A stretch of 33,162 bases of DNA from Bacteroidales bacterium. Its GTDB lineage: Bacteria > Bacteroidota > Bacteroidia > Bacteroidales > P3. The position numbers were made by a program, and so were the translations under genes. The notes beneath the pieces were generated by a model. The model did not search any database. It saw only the letters and a list, made by a program, of their open reading frames with translations, and was not told the DNA's origin. Location: positions 1 to 33,162 of the forward strand of contig JAFUGA010000008.1 of the NCBI GenBank assembly GCA_017469625.1, in the 5' to 3' direction. Positions 1 through 8,890 of the stretch are shown piece after piece. Position 1 is the stretch's first letter. The number at the start of each line of letters is the position of its first letter.

Positions 1-3000
1 AAAGTCAGAACCTGTTAATAATACTATTTCTTTAGGAAGTACTATAGCATCTCCAGCATATCTATTTAAGAATTTTTTAATTTTACAAGGAAATACAGAA
101 CAATTACCTTCGGTAGGAACACGATATGCCATAAATTCTTTTACGTCTGTAGGTAAATTATTAACTTTTTCCTCATCTATTAGACCTGTTTCTGAATTTA
201 TTAAATATGTATACAAATCATTATTATATACTCCGCAATATGCATCTATGTGTTTTATTCTTAATTTCCCCTCTTTAAGTAAATCTTTTAATGTTCCTAT
301 ATTTGCTTCATTGGATATTATTTCTGTACCTGTTGCTACGTCCTCAAAAACAATATGCAAATCTTCATCATATGCAACACCAGACATTTGAATCATTGTT
401 TTACCAGGAACATTTATTTCAGCAATATGTTTTGCAAGACCTCTTACTAATGTGTAATATTTATTTAAATGTGTAGGTGCTAATGCTCCTAATAAAACAT
501 TTTCATCAGATAAATCAATATCTTGCAAATCATTCATAGTGAATTTACCAGAACTAATTGCTAAAGATTTTAATGCGTGTTCTAATGTATTACTTTGTGC
601 AAAAATACCTGCAACTTTACTGTAATTTAAATTTAATTTTGCTGCTAATGCAGATAAATAAACGTTTTTATATTCAGTTCCATTTAAATCTTTTCCATTG
701 AATTTTGCAGCAACTGCTTGCTCATTTTTAATATCAGAAAACATTACTTTCATTACCTGAATACCCAACTTTATTTTATCATGTTGTGTTTCAGTTCTTG
801 TTTGCTCTCCAAAATCTTCGTAAGGAATTTCATGAATAGAATCTAAACCAGATTCATTATCCATTTTTTCTTTGGCTTCTTGCATACGTTTAAATAATTT
901 ATTACCTCCACCTATTTCTGGAATATCTTCCATCATAGAATCTACATCAAATATATTATATCCACCTATTTTTACTGCAGAATCCAATTGAATTTGGTCT
1001 AAATCATGTTCTTCTGCAAACTGCATTAATGCGTCATATATAGTATTTGGTGGAGTAAGTCCAGGTATAAGTAAAGCCAATGAATTTTTAACTATTGTGG
1101 GTATTTGTGTTTTAGAAGTTTGGTCAGTTACTTGTGAATATACATAAGGTTTTTTAATACTAAAAACAAAATTATAATCTTCTGCTGTCAATTGTTGATT
1201 TTTAGCCCTTTCCAAAAATCCTTCTATATATTCTGAATCATAACCATATAATTTACCCCAAGCTCTTAAGCCTTTTGCTGTCATAAATCCTTGACCATCG
1301 GCACCTTCTATTTTATCTTGCCATATTTTTTCTATCACTTTTGCTTCTGCTGTATTTGCTATTGATGAGTTTTTTAAAATTTCTGTAGCATATTTTTGCA
1401 TTGGATGTTTTTTTCTGATACCAAATTTTACATAAGCCATACGACAATTTGGATTATCTAATTGTGCAATATCTCCTTTAGTAGTTCTGCCAAAAACTCC
1501 TTTTATACGTTTAATAAAATCTGCTGTAGAAGATACACCATTATATTTAAAGAATGCCATATCTGTAAATAAAATATCATTTATATTCCATTGTGCAAGT
1601 AAATTATTTAGATAAAATTCTTCAAATTCTGAATCATTTAATTTTCCTCTTTCTATCTCTGTTTTATAAATAGTATTTAATTTTTCTACGAAAGAAGATG
1701 TCATTTTAGTTATTATTCCGTCCTTTTCATTAAATAAGATTTCTTGAAGTCTTTGAATTACATCTATATTATTATTTATAGTTAATAATTCATTTATATA
1801 TGAATCTAAAGCTGGCAATTTATGGAAATGCTTTCCTGCTGTTTCGTAGCCTTTAACTTTATTTAATACAGTTTTATTATTAGATACATCTTTTATTCTA
1901 CAAAATTCTCTAAATATATTATGTATGATAAGATCTTGTAATAATTGTTTTCCCGTTACTGCATTAGGATTATCTTCATTAGATTTTTTCAATGAATTAG
2001 ATTCATAATAAACATTATCAGTGTTCCAAATAATAGGCAATTTTATTGCTAATAAATTGCCACTATCAGATAATGGAGGAAGAAAATAATACATAGAGTT
2101 TGAGTTAGAATTCTCGACCGTATTCATAGCTTTTATATATTGATAAAAAGCACTTTTTATATAATCATCTTCATTAACTACAGATGAAATTTCTTTATCT
2201 TCTATAGTTGTTATAGATTTAATACTTCCTACATCTTCTTCATTATTTTCCACGCTACTTATATATAGAAATATAGGAAAATCTTCTAAAAAGTTATATG
2301 GATTTTTGGAAATAAAATCAGCATTTTCCATTACTTTTATACGCTCTGTAAAAGGAGTTTTAAAAAGTTGTTTTATTTTTTGAGATATTCTAGATAAATA
2401 ATTATTATATACATATGAAAATTGTTGTACAATTTTACCATTTTTTTGTACATTATATGAAGCATCTGCAGATTCTACATGTAAATATGTATATAAAAAA
2501 GAAGCTATATTATTATATATAGTACTTGCTTGACGAATTATATTATTAGCACTATCTTTATCTATTTTAGAACATGCAACTAGTATTAAATTTATTTGTT
2601 TTTCAATATACTTTTTCTGATAATCATTAAGATTATTAAGCAATTCTAAAGGTATATTTTTTATACCTACCATATATAATCTACTTGCAATGTCATCACG
2701 AGGAATTAAAGTTGGTACTGTTTTTACTTTATCTGCATTTATAATTCCATTAGAATCAAAAATGACAGAATTCCAATCATAATTACCTGATTGTATTTCA
2801 TTTATCCAATTATCTTTTAGTGATATTGCACCTGCCTTTAAGTTTAATGATACTTCACCTTTTCTGCTTATACCAACGCTAGGAATAAAATCTACATTGA
2901 AAGCTGCTACAAATTTAGCAGCCATTTTAGAATCTTTTTCTATCATCAAAACTACTTGTTTTAGCCAAGGTTCTGTATCATAATGTTTTTTTAATTCGTT

Positions 3001-5238
3001 AATAATATCTTCATGCGTTGTTATTAATATATTTCCGCATATTTCTTGTATTTTACCATATGCTGAAGTAAATGAAAGTAATTTAGGAAATCCTGTAATA
3101 TCTACACTAATTGTCCCATCAGCATTATAAACTTTTATGCAAGATAAAAAAGACTTTACTTCTTGAGATACTGTAGAAGAAGTTTTAGTAATAAATGCAG
3201 GTTTATTTATTCCAGGATCTGCCCAACCAGATTCTTCTATATCTTCAATTTCTTCAGATTCAGATTCTTCTATACTAAAATCTTCATAATTTCTATCTAT
3301 TACAAAATTACTTAAAGATATACTTTTATTTATAGCCATTTGAAAAATTTCTTTGAATAAATCTGGAGTCATTCTCTGCAGCACACTTTCTCGCCTCTTT
3401 GCTATTAAATCTCTTTCATTTTTATCCATTATTAATTTTTCTATAGGATACCTTAAAGAGTTAGGACCTAGATCATATTTATATACAAGCTGCATAAATG
3501 CTTCTAATCCACCTAAATCTTGTATCCACATTTCTGGAGTATAGTTTTTATAATTATGAAGTTTTTGATTTATAAAAGAATCAGTTAAATTCTCTAAAAC
3601 TTGCTGTTCTTCCTCTTTTGCAATATCTCCTAATACTGCTTTTATCTTGCCCTCTTTTATGGCAGTAAAATAAGATTTCCTATAAGCATAAGCTCTCGGG
3701 TCATCACCTTGTAAAGAAGATAACCAAAAATCTATACGTGCTGCTGTAGCTTCAACTAAATCAGCAATTTCTTTTGCGGAATAAGTTTCCGTTAATTTAG
3801 ATTGATTTTCAAAATGTATATTTGTAGGAAAATCGTATTTTGGAACTGCTTTAAGATTAGCAATTTTAAATGCAAGAGTATTTAAAGTATTTAGAGGTTG
3901 TTCTGGATCAGTATCTATAGAAGTATATTTATATTGAGCATAATTAGAATCCATCCTTACAATATCTCTTAATTTTGTAAGAATTATAGTATGAAAATTT
4001 TCCGTATTTCCATATAATAGTTTATTATAACCTGTTAATTTTAAACTTTGTAAAGCAGCTTTATCTTTAGTAATTGCATGAATTAGCATTGTTTTATAGG
4101 AATCATTTAATTTATCCCCAGGATTTGTATATCTAGATAATTCATATTTTAAAACTCTTTCTAAATATTGTTTTTGTCCTTTATTGTATCCTTTATAATT
4201 TATAAATTCTTTTCTTATATTACTAATTTTTAATTGAGTAGATTCTAAGAAATTACCATTTTCATCATAACCACTTTCGTAATAATCTAATTCATCTTTA
4301 GGTTCTTGTAAAGTTTCTAGTTGATATATAAAATAATTCATTCTGTCCACATCTCTATTTGTAAGATTTGGTTCTCCTTTAAACATTCTATCATAACTCT
4401 CTTGAACTTGCTGCTTATTAAATTTTCTATCTCTTATCCTACACATACTTTCCCATAACATTTTATGTTGCATAGAATAAAAATATACCTTACGTTCTCT
4501 TAATAGTCCTTCACTATTTTGTCCTTTTATTATGCTATATAACACGCCTTTTGGTTTATATCCTATAGAGGTTAATCGTAATTTAGTAATATTTTCTGAA
4601 ATTTCTTCTTTTGTTGGAAATGCCTTATTTTCAAATTCTTTACTCATAATGGCTTTATAAAAATTAGGATCAAAACTTCCTAAATCTGAAGCAATTTTTA
4701 AATTTGTATATTTGCCAGAAAGCATCAATTCTTTTATTTTTAATATAAAATTATCTACGCCATCTTTAGAATTATATTGTATGATATTTTCTTTATCTTC
4801 ATTTTTAAATGCTAAATAATCACTATATGCACTATTATAACTTCCATCTCTTTTAGGTCTTGTTATATAAAGAGTTTTAGACTCTATCTTTTTTTCGTTA
4901 TTGCTTATAAAAGGTTTTGGGGATATTATAGTTTGGACAGTATTTAAATTGTTTACTGGCTTTAAATCTATAATGTCACTAATTATTTTCTTTCCTATTT
5001 TCTCTGGCTTACTTAATTTTGCAATATCTTGCATAATTTGTTCAACAGCTTTTTCAGTGTCATATTTATTTGCTTCTTTTATAAAATATTTTTCACTTAG
5101 TTCTTCTATATAAGAGAACACTTTTATACGTGCTGCAGCTTCAGTAAAACCATAGTCTTTTACTACATTAATTAAAGTTTCTAATGCTTTTTTGTGCTCT
5201 TCAGAAAAATTATTTACATTCAAACAGAAATTTGCCAT
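1..5238 (-). CDS. Giant protein, partial; candidate crAss-like virion RNA polymerase (beta-prime-like)
   Basis: I checked every codon from the ATG at 5238 to base 1 and found no stop: 1746 residues are visible and the 3' end lies outside the window. There is no signal peptide or membrane segment. The protein is rich in Asn, Lys and Glu, with an acidic linker at about residues 651-669. Residues 1705-1711 read YRVPTEG, followed by FPCKIKKF, IVLPKEIVLL and finally TGSDF at 1742-1746. In multisubunit RNA polymerases the catalytic barrel has an R-x-P-T segment some 35-45 residues before N-A-D-F-D-G-D. Giant single-chain polymerases of crAss-like phages carry DFDxD in a chain of about 2200 residues, so length and spacing fit. 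Only the first Asp of the motif is inside the window, so the assignment is an inference. Other possibilities are an unrelated phage structural protein or a domesticated copy. Transcription runs out of the window, away from the host genes. Confidence 0.6.
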   Translation of the reverse strand, partial: MANFCLNVNNFSEEHKKALETLINVVKDYGFTEAAARIKVFSYIEELSEKYFIKEANKYDTEKAVEQIMQDIAKLSKPEKIGKKIISDIIDLKPVNNLNTVQTIISPKPFISNNEKKIESKTLYITRPKRDGSYNSAYSDYLAFKNEDKENIIQYNSKDGVDNFILKIKELMLSGKYTNLKIASDLGSFDPNFYKAIMSKEFENKAFPTKEEISENITKLRLTSIGYKPKGVLYSIIKGQNSEGLLRERKVYFYSMQHKMLWESMCRIRDRKFNKQQVQESYDRMFKGEPNLTNRDVDRMNYFIYQLETLQEPKDELDYYESGYDENGNFLESTQLKISNIRKEFINYKGYNKGQKQYLERVLKYELSRYTNPGDKLNDSYKTMLIHAITKDKAALQSLKLTGYNKLLYGNTENFHTIILTKLRDIVRMDSNYAQYKYTSIDTDPEQPLNTLNTLAFKIANLKAVPKYDFPTNIHFENQSKLTETYSAKEIADLVEATAARIDFWLSSLQGDDPRAYAYRKSYFTAIKEGKIKAVLGDIAKEEEQQVLENLTDSFINQKLHNYKNYTPEMWIQDLGGLEAFMQLVYKYDLGPNSLRYPIEKLIMDKNERDLIAKRRESVLQRMTPDLFKEIFQMAINKSISLSNFVIDRNYEDFSIEESESEEIEDIEESGWADPGINKPAFITKTSSTVSQEVKSFLSCIKVYNADGTISVDITGFPKLLSFTSAYGKIQEICGNILITTHEDIINELKKHYDTEPWLKQVVLMIEKDSKMAAKFVAAFNVDFIPSVGISRKGEVSLNLKAGAISLKDNWINEIQSGNYDWNSVIFDSNGIINADKVKTVPTLIPRDDIASRLYMVGIKNIPLELLNNLNDYQKKYIEKQINLILVACSKIDKDSANNIIRQASTIYNNIASFLYTYLHVESADASYNVQKNGKIVQQFSYVYNNYLSRISQKIKQLFKTPFTERIKVMENADFISKNPYNFLEDFPIFLYISSVENNEEDVGSIKSITTIEDKEISSVVNEDDYIKSAFYQYIKAMNTVENSNSNSMYYFLPPLSDSGNLLAIKLPIIWNTDNVYYESNSLKKSNEDNPNAVTGKQLLQDLIIHNIFREFCRIKDVSNNKTVLNKVKGYETAGKHFHKLPALDSYINELLTINNNIDVIQRLQEILFNEKDGIITKMTSSFVEKLNTIYKTEIERGKLNDSEFEEFYLNNLLAQWNINDILFTDMAFFKYNGVSSTADFIKRIKGVFGRTTKGDIAQLDNPNCRMAYVKFGIRKKHPMQKYATEILKNSSIANTAEAKVIEKIWQDKIEGADGQGFMTAKGLRAWGKLYGYDSEYIEGFLERAKNQQLTAEDYNFVFSIKKPYVYSQVTDQTSKTQIPTIVKNSLALLIPGLTPPNTIYDALMQFAEEHDLDQIQLDSAVKIGGYNIFDVDSMMEDIPEIGGGNKLFKRMQEAKEKMDNESGLDSIHEIPYEDFGEQTRTETQHDKIKLGIQVMKVMFSDIKNEQAVAAKFNGKDLNGTEYKNVYLSALAAKLNLNYSKVAGIFAQSNTLEHALKSLAISSGKFTMNDLQDIDLSDENVLLGALAPTHLNKYYTLVRGLAKHIAEINVPGKTMIQMSGVAYDEDLHIVFEDVATGTEIISNEANIGTLKDLLKEGKLRIKHIDAYCGVYNNDLYTYLINSETGLIDEEKVNNLPTDVKEFMAYRVPTEGNCSVFPCKIKKFLNRYAGDAIVLPKEIVLLTGSDF

Positions 5239-5310
5239 AATAAATATTGTATTAACTTATTAAGTAAGTATTTAAATTATTTTATATTTATTCAATAAGG
5301 TTTTGTTATG

Positions 5311-5340
5311 CAAAGATACAGAAATGAAAGAAATTAACAA
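5311..5340 (-). promoter_or_regulatory. Bacteroidota-type promoter of the giant gene
   Basis: On the minus strand, TTG (5340-5338) is followed after 19 bases by TATCTTTG (5318-5311). This fits the Bacteroidota housekeeping promoter, TTTG then TAnnTTTG. It lies about 75 bp before the ATG at 5238, leaving an AT-rich leader of roughly 65 nt. Confidence 0.65.
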
Positions 5341-5363
5341 CAGTTTTTAAATATTTAGTTTTT

Positions 5364-5759
5364 TTAATTTAGTGGTTGTGTCTCTGCTTGCCATTCCAAA
5401 ATATCATTCGTATCACTACTCATAAAACCCCAATAACCACCAACAAATACAAACCAGAACAGAGTGAAATAACAGATAATAACTATAGTAATACACTTAA
5501 TCAAAGTCTTAACTTTTTCTTTCTTAATCTGCATACTAATTAAAGTTGTTATTCCAAACAGAACAATTAACAAAGGTTCTATTATTAGGCAGAGTAAAAT
5601 AATTACCTGTGAAAAACTTAGATTTGTAATATAGCCGATAAAACGTATTGCTCCTATACAGTAATAACAAAACTTATCTAATTCAAATTGAGATATAAGC
5701 GATAACATAAACCAAGATACTTTTATAAATTTTACTTTTGCAAAATATATAAAGAGCAA
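5364..5759 (-). CDS. Small hypothetical membrane protein
   Basis: This 131-residue protein is not recognised. It has two strong hydrophobic segments, at about residues 51-76 and 87-111, and weaker hydrophobic stretches at about 8-24 and 33-47. The short tail is acidic and polar (SSDTNDILEWQ). A shorter version could start at Met18. It sits between the giant gene and the first 21-bp repeat array, with no clear operon partner, and it could belong either to the host or to whatever element carries the giant gene. The AT-rich region upstream holds a near-palindrome, ACTAT at 5816-5820 facing ATAGT at 5833-5837. I saw no TAnnTTTG box, so its expression signals are unclear. Confidence 0.5.
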   Translation of the reverse strand: MLFIYFAKVKFIKVSWFMLSLISQFELDKFCYYCIGAIRFIGYITNLSFSQVIILLCLIIEPLLIVLFGITTLISMQIKKEKVKTLIKCITIVIICYFTLFWFVFVGGYWGFMSSDTNDILEWQAETQPLN

Positions 5760-5914
5760 GATGAAGTTGATTTAAATCTGAGTATTGTATTGATATATAA
5801 TTTTTTTAAGAAAATACTATAAAAAATTTTATATAGTAGAAGTTGAAAATAGGGGTAAAAAAGATACTAAGTTTTTGTATTTTGATGGTAGAAAAATAAC
5901 TCTTTGTTTTAATT

Positions 5915-6040
5915 TTCTAAAACTTGATTCTACGTTTACAGAACTTGATTCTAATTTTCTAAAACGAAGAGATAGAATTCTAAAACAAAGTTCTACAAAA
6001 TTAAAACAAAGCTTTAGAAAATTAAAACAAAGAGATAGAA
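5915..6040. repeat. 21-bp modular repeat array, copy 1
   Basis: Six consecutive 21-bp units occupy 5915-5935, 5936-5956, 5957-5977, 5978-5998, 5999-6019 and 6020-6040, with a degenerate seventh to the left. Each unit is a 9-base head (TTCTAAAAC, TTACAGAAC or AATTAAAAC) followed by a 12-base tail drawn from a small set: TTGATTCTACGT, TTGATTCTAATT, GAAGAGATAGAA, AAAGTTCTACAA, AAAGCTTTAGAA or AAAGAGATAGAA. The left flank CTTTGTTTTAATTTTCTA is the inverse complement of words in the last unit, so the array can fold. It starts 25 bp past the cupin stop codon. A plus-strand reading frame through it (5875-6123) exists only because 21 is divisible by three. Confidence 0.9.
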
Positions 6041-6064
6041 AAGCCGTTATAAATAACTATGTTT

Positions 6065-6400
6065 CTATTTGTTATGTTCAGGTACTATTGTTATGTATTC
6101 TATATCCTCAGACGTGTCATTGACCATACAATGCGAACTACCTTGCGGACAATAATGTACTTGACCAGCATTTGCTCTTTCTTCGTGGTTGTCGCACAAA
6201 AACTTAGCAGAACCTTTTATCATTATAAGTATCTCACTATTAGTAATATGTTTATGATAACCACTACTACAATTTGGAGGCAAAACACTGTAACAAATTC
6301 TATTGTTATCGTCAATGAATTGTCTGTTTAGCACATAACCATCGCCACCTTTGAATTTCTCTATTTTTTCTATAGGAATATTATTGAAATCTATAACCAT
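6065..6400 (-). CDS. Small cupin-domain protein
   Basis: A single-domain cupin of 111 residues. The start is placed at the ATG at 6400 rather than 27 bases upstream, because AAGGAAAAA lies just before it and it clears the gpmA stop codon. Visible cupin motif 1 is G-Y-H-K-H-x5-E, followed by G at the turn (IKGSAKF). Motif 2 is HYCPQGSSHCMVN, with a His in the metal position. Family knowledge says such proteins bind a divalent metal and act as small oxygenases, isomerases or sugar-binding proteins; the substrate cannot be told here. It follows gpmA by a few bases and is probably cotranscribed with lgt and gpmA. The first 21-bp repeat array begins just past its stop. Confidence 0.8.
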   Translation of the reverse strand: MVIDFNNIPIEKIEKFKGGDGYVLNRQFIDDNNRICYSVLPPNCSSGYHKHITNSEILIMIKGSAKFLCDNHEERANAGQVHYCPQGSSHCMVNDTSEDIEYITIVPEHNK

Positions 6401-6404
6401 TTTA

Positions 6405-7151
6405 TTACTTTTTTCCTTGATTTGCAACGGATTCCATAAGTTTCTTTACCGTTTCTTCATCTCCAAGAAAACGGTCTTCTTTTAGATTAAGGTTTTCATC
6501 AAAGGTGAAAAGATAAGGAATACCTGTAGGAATGTTGAATTTGATGATTTCATCTTCGCTCATATTCTTCAAATTCTTAACTATACCTCTTAGAGAATTG
6601 CCGTGTGCTGCTATAAGTATAGTATCGTGGTTTTTGAATTCAGGTAATATAACCTCATTGAAATAAGGCATGCAACGTGCTATGCAGTCTTTCAAAGATT
6701 CTGTCAAAGGTAGGTCTTTTTTATCAACATCTTTGTAACGCAACTCTTTCAAAGGACTTCTTTCATCATCTTCTGCCAATGCAGGAGGCTGACAATCAAA
6801 GACTCTTCTCCATTGTAATACTTGGTCATCGCCATATTTTTCTGCTGTTTCTTTCTTATTCAATCCTTGAAGTTGTCCGTAATGTTTTTCGTTCAATCTC
6901 CAAGATTTATAAACAGGCAAATAGTCCAAATTCATTGTATCTAACACAATGTTAAGTGTTTTTATGGCTCTTTTTAAGAAAGAAGTGAAACAGATTTCTG
7001 GTGTAACATTGTATTCCAACATTGCTTTACCAGCCTGTGCTGCTTCTTGCTTGCCTTGTTCTGAAAGGTCAACGTCTTTCCAGCCTGTAAAAAGATTTAA
7101 TTTATTCCATTCACTTTGACCATGTCTGATTAAAACTAATTTCTTTTCCAT
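6405..7151 (-). CDS. gpmA: 2,3-bisphosphoglycerate-dependent phosphoglycerate mutase
   Basis: Cytoplasmic glycolytic enzyme that interconverts 3- and 2-phosphoglycerate through a phosphohistidine. The 248 residues match the usual length of the dimeric, cofactor-dependent family. Residues 8-16 read IRHGQSEWN, with His10 as the phosphoryl acceptor. The second catalytic histidine is His183 in AAHGNSLRG. LNEKHYGQLQGLNK and FTGWKDVDLSEQG are further family signatures. It starts 8 bp after the lgt stop codon and is followed at once by the cupin, so lgt-gpmA-cupin looks like one transcript, although the functions are unrelated. Confidence 0.97.
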   Translation of the reverse strand: MEKKLVLIRHGQSEWNKLNLFTGWKDVDLSEQGKQEAAQAGKAMLEYNVTPEICFTSFLKRAIKTLNIVLDTMNLDYLPVYKSWRLNEKHYGQLQGLNKKETAEKYGDDQVLQWRRVFDCQPPALAEDDERSPLKELRYKDVDKKDLPLTESLKDCIARCMPYFNEVILPEFKNHDTILIAAHGNSLRGIVKNLKNMSEDEIIKFNIPTGIPYLFTFDENLNLKEDRFLGDEETVKKLMESVANQGKK

Positions 7152-7159
7152 ATTATTGT

Positions 7160-8020
7160 TTATTTTATTTGTTTTGTTAAAAGTTTTTTATCTAATGTTT
7201 TGCCAATATCTCTTTTTATTGATATGATAATGAGAACGATACCTGCTATAACAAAAGGTAAGGAAAGAATTTGTCCCATATTTAAAAACATATCTGCTTC
7301 CCAAGATTCTTGGTCGTTTTTTAGAAATTCTATAAGAATTCTTACTCCAAATACTGCTGTAAGAAATATTCCGAAGACTAAACCTTGATGCCTTTTTTCT
7401 TTCTTTGTTATTATATAATAAAGGATTAGACCTATTATAAGGTAACTTAAAGCCTCGTAAAGTTGAGTAGGGTGGGAGGGGATAGGATTGTGGTCTTGTA
7501 TAAAGATAAATCCCCAAGGCAAAGATGTAGCCTCGCCGTATATTTCCGAATTCATAAGGTTGCCTGTTCTAATGCAAACTCCTGCAAAACAGATAGCAAC
7601 AACCAAACGTTCTATTACCCACATATAAGGTATTTTTGTGTTGCGAGAATATAAGATTATTGCTATTAGAATACCTATTGCACCACCATGGGACGCCAAT
7701 CCTTGATAGCCAGAAAACTTCCAGCCTTCCACGGTGTGTTTTATTGGTAAAATCATTTCAACTATATGATTGAGATAATATTTAGGTTCATAGAAAAGGC
7801 AATGACCTAATCTCGCTCCTATAATAACTGCAAAGAAAACATATAAAGCCAACTTGTCCAAATAAGATACATCTACACCTTCTTTTGCAAACAGTTTCTT
7901 TAAAAGCCAATAACTTATAATAAAAGCAAGGGCGTAAAGAACACCATACCAACGTATTTCTAAGGAACCTAATGAAAATATAATGGGGGATACATTCCAA
8001 ACAACACTTAATAAATTCAT
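7160..8020 (-). CDS. lgt: Phosphatidylglycerol-prolipoprotein diacylglyceryl transferase
   Basis: Inner-membrane enzyme that attaches diacylglycerol from phosphatidylglycerol to the lipobox cysteine of prolipoproteins, the first step of lipoprotein maturation. The 286-residue protein is polytopic, with about seven hydrophobic segments. It has the family signatures IRWYGVLYALAF near the N-terminus, SHGGAIGILIA in the first third, and RTGNLMNSEIYGE, which holds the essential arginine and asparagine. HPTQLYEAL follows, as expected. The gene begins 33 bp beyond the rplS terminator T-run, so it is probably expressed separately from the ribosomal operon; I did not find a good promoter match in that gap. 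Confidence 0.96.
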   Translation of the reverse strand: MNLLSVVWNVSPIIFSLGSLEIRWYGVLYALAFIISYWLLKKLFAKEGVDVSYLDKLALYVFFAVIIGARLGHCLFYEPKYYLNHIVEMILPIKHTVEGWKFSGYQGLASHGGAIGILIAIILYSRNTKIPYMWVIERLVVAICFAGVCIRTGNLMNSEIYGEATSLPWGFIFIQDHNPIPSHPTQLYEALSYLIIGLILYYIITKKEKRHQGLVFGIFLTAVFGVRILIEFLKNDQESWEADMFLNMGQILSLPFVIAGIVLIIISIKRDIGKTLDKKLLTKQIK

Positions 8021-8053
8021 AGATTTTATGTATTTGAGTATATAAACTTACAC

Positions 8054-8087
8054 AAAAAAGAGCAACCACTCACAAGAACGGTTGCTC
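8054..8087 (-). terminator. Rho-independent terminator after rplS
   Basis: GAGCAACC (8060-8067) pairs perfectly with GGTTGCTC (8080-8087), giving an 8-bp stem with a 12-base loop. On the minus strand it is followed by six T (8059-8054). It lies 42 bp beyond the rplS stop and closes the thrS-infC-rpmI-rplT-rplS group. Confidence 0.85.
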
Positions 8088-8129
8088 CGATGAACACTTT
8101 AGAAAATCATAAAACAAAAAACTATTGTT

Positions 8130-8492
8130 TTATTTCTTTATGATATTTCTTTCTTTAATTCTTGCACTCTTTCCTGATAAGTTTCTTAGATAATAGATTC
8201 TTGCTCTACGTACAAGACCTCTTTTATTTACAGTTATACTATCAATGAAAGGACTATTCATAGGAAATATTCTTTCCACACCAACACCGTTTGATATTTT
8301 TCTAACGGTAAAAGTTCTCTCCATTTTATGACCAGATATTTGTATAACAATACCTTGGAACATCTGAACTCTTTCTTTGTTTCCTTCACGGATTTTATAT
8401 CCTACAGAGATAGTGTCACCAGCTCTGAATGTTGGAAATTCTTTGTTTGTAAGATTTTGGCTTTCTACATACTTCATCAATTCGTTCATCAT
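8130..8492 (-). CDS. rplS: 50S ribosomal protein L19
   Basis: Large-subunit protein at the interface with the 30S subunit. The 120 residues include [29 protein letters not shown] and the typical basic tail [23 protein letters not shown]. Two adjacent ATG codons could start it ([10 protein letters not shown]); L19 usually begins M-N/D-x-L, so the second is as likely as the first. An AAGGAG lies about 8 bases before them, a clearer ribosome-binding site than most here. It sits 34 bp after rplT. L19 is more often linked to trmD and rpsP in other phyla, so its place behind rplT is a local feature. The terminator at 8054-8087 follows. Confidence 0.97.
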   Translation of the reverse strand: MMNELMKYVESQNLTNKEFPTFRAGDTISVGYKIREGNKERVQMFQGIVIQISGHKMERTFTVRKISNGVGVERIFPMNSPFIDSITVNKRGLVRRARIYYLRNLSGKSARIKERNIIKK

Positions 8493-8526
8493 AACCTTTT
8501 CTCCTTCTTTTTCTGGTTAAACACTA

Positions 8527-8874
8527 TTATTTCTTAACTGCTTTTACTACTGCAGAAAATGCTTCGGGATTATTCATTGCTAAGTCAGCTAAAACTTTAC
8601 GATTAAGTTCTATGTTGTTTTTGTGCAATAATCCCATAAATACAGAATAAGATATATCATTTAATCTACAAGCTGCATTTATTCTGTTTATCCATAAAGC
8701 TCTGAATTCTCTTTTTTTAACTTTACGGTCTCTGTAAGCGTATGTTTGACCTTTTTCCCATTTGTTTTTAGCAACTGTCCAAACATTTTTACCTCTTCCC
8801 CAATAACCTTTTGTACGGTTTAGGATTTTTTTTCTACGCTGTCTTGATGCAACAGCATTTACACTTCTTGGCAT
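8527..8874 (-). CDS. rplT: 50S ribosomal protein L20
   Basis: RNA-binding assembly protein of the 50S subunit, 115 residues and full length. It begins [20 protein letters not shown], the basic N-terminal extension that threads into 23S rRNA. It continues with [35 protein letters not shown] and ends [14 protein letters not shown]. In several bacteria L20 represses its own operon by binding its mRNA; a long inverted repeat lies immediately upstream here at 8891-8944. The gene follows rpmI and precedes rplS. Confidence 0.98.
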   Translation of the reverse strand: MPRSVNAVASRQRRKKILNRTKGYWGRGKNVWTVAKNKWEKGQTYAYRDRKVKKREFRALWINRINAACRLNDISYSVFMGLLHKNNIELNRKVLADLAMNNPEAFSAVVKAVKK

Positions 8875-8890
8875 TTTTTCTTTTCTTTTT

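Noticed and set aside
1-5238. Giant ORF as a host RNA polymerase subunit
   Set aside because: Host rpoB/rpoC proteins are highly conserved and would be recognised along their whole length; only the barrel-like stretch shows resemblance.
5816-5837. AT-rich near-palindrome as terminator or attachment site
   Set aside because: Made almost only of A and T, with a mismatch, so it is weak in stability and expected by chance in such DNA.
5915-6040. CRISPR array
   Set aside because: Units abut with no spacers, the words vary and recombine, and no cas genes are nearby.
5875-6123. Plus-strand 82-residue reading frame
   Set aside because: It is built from the 21-bp repeat units, overlaps the cupin gene on the other strand and has no promoter or homology; treated as a by-product of the repeat.
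6401-6427. Upstream start of the cupin gene
   Set aside because: It would overlap gpmA by 23 bases, while the ATG at 6400 has a good upstream purine-rich site.
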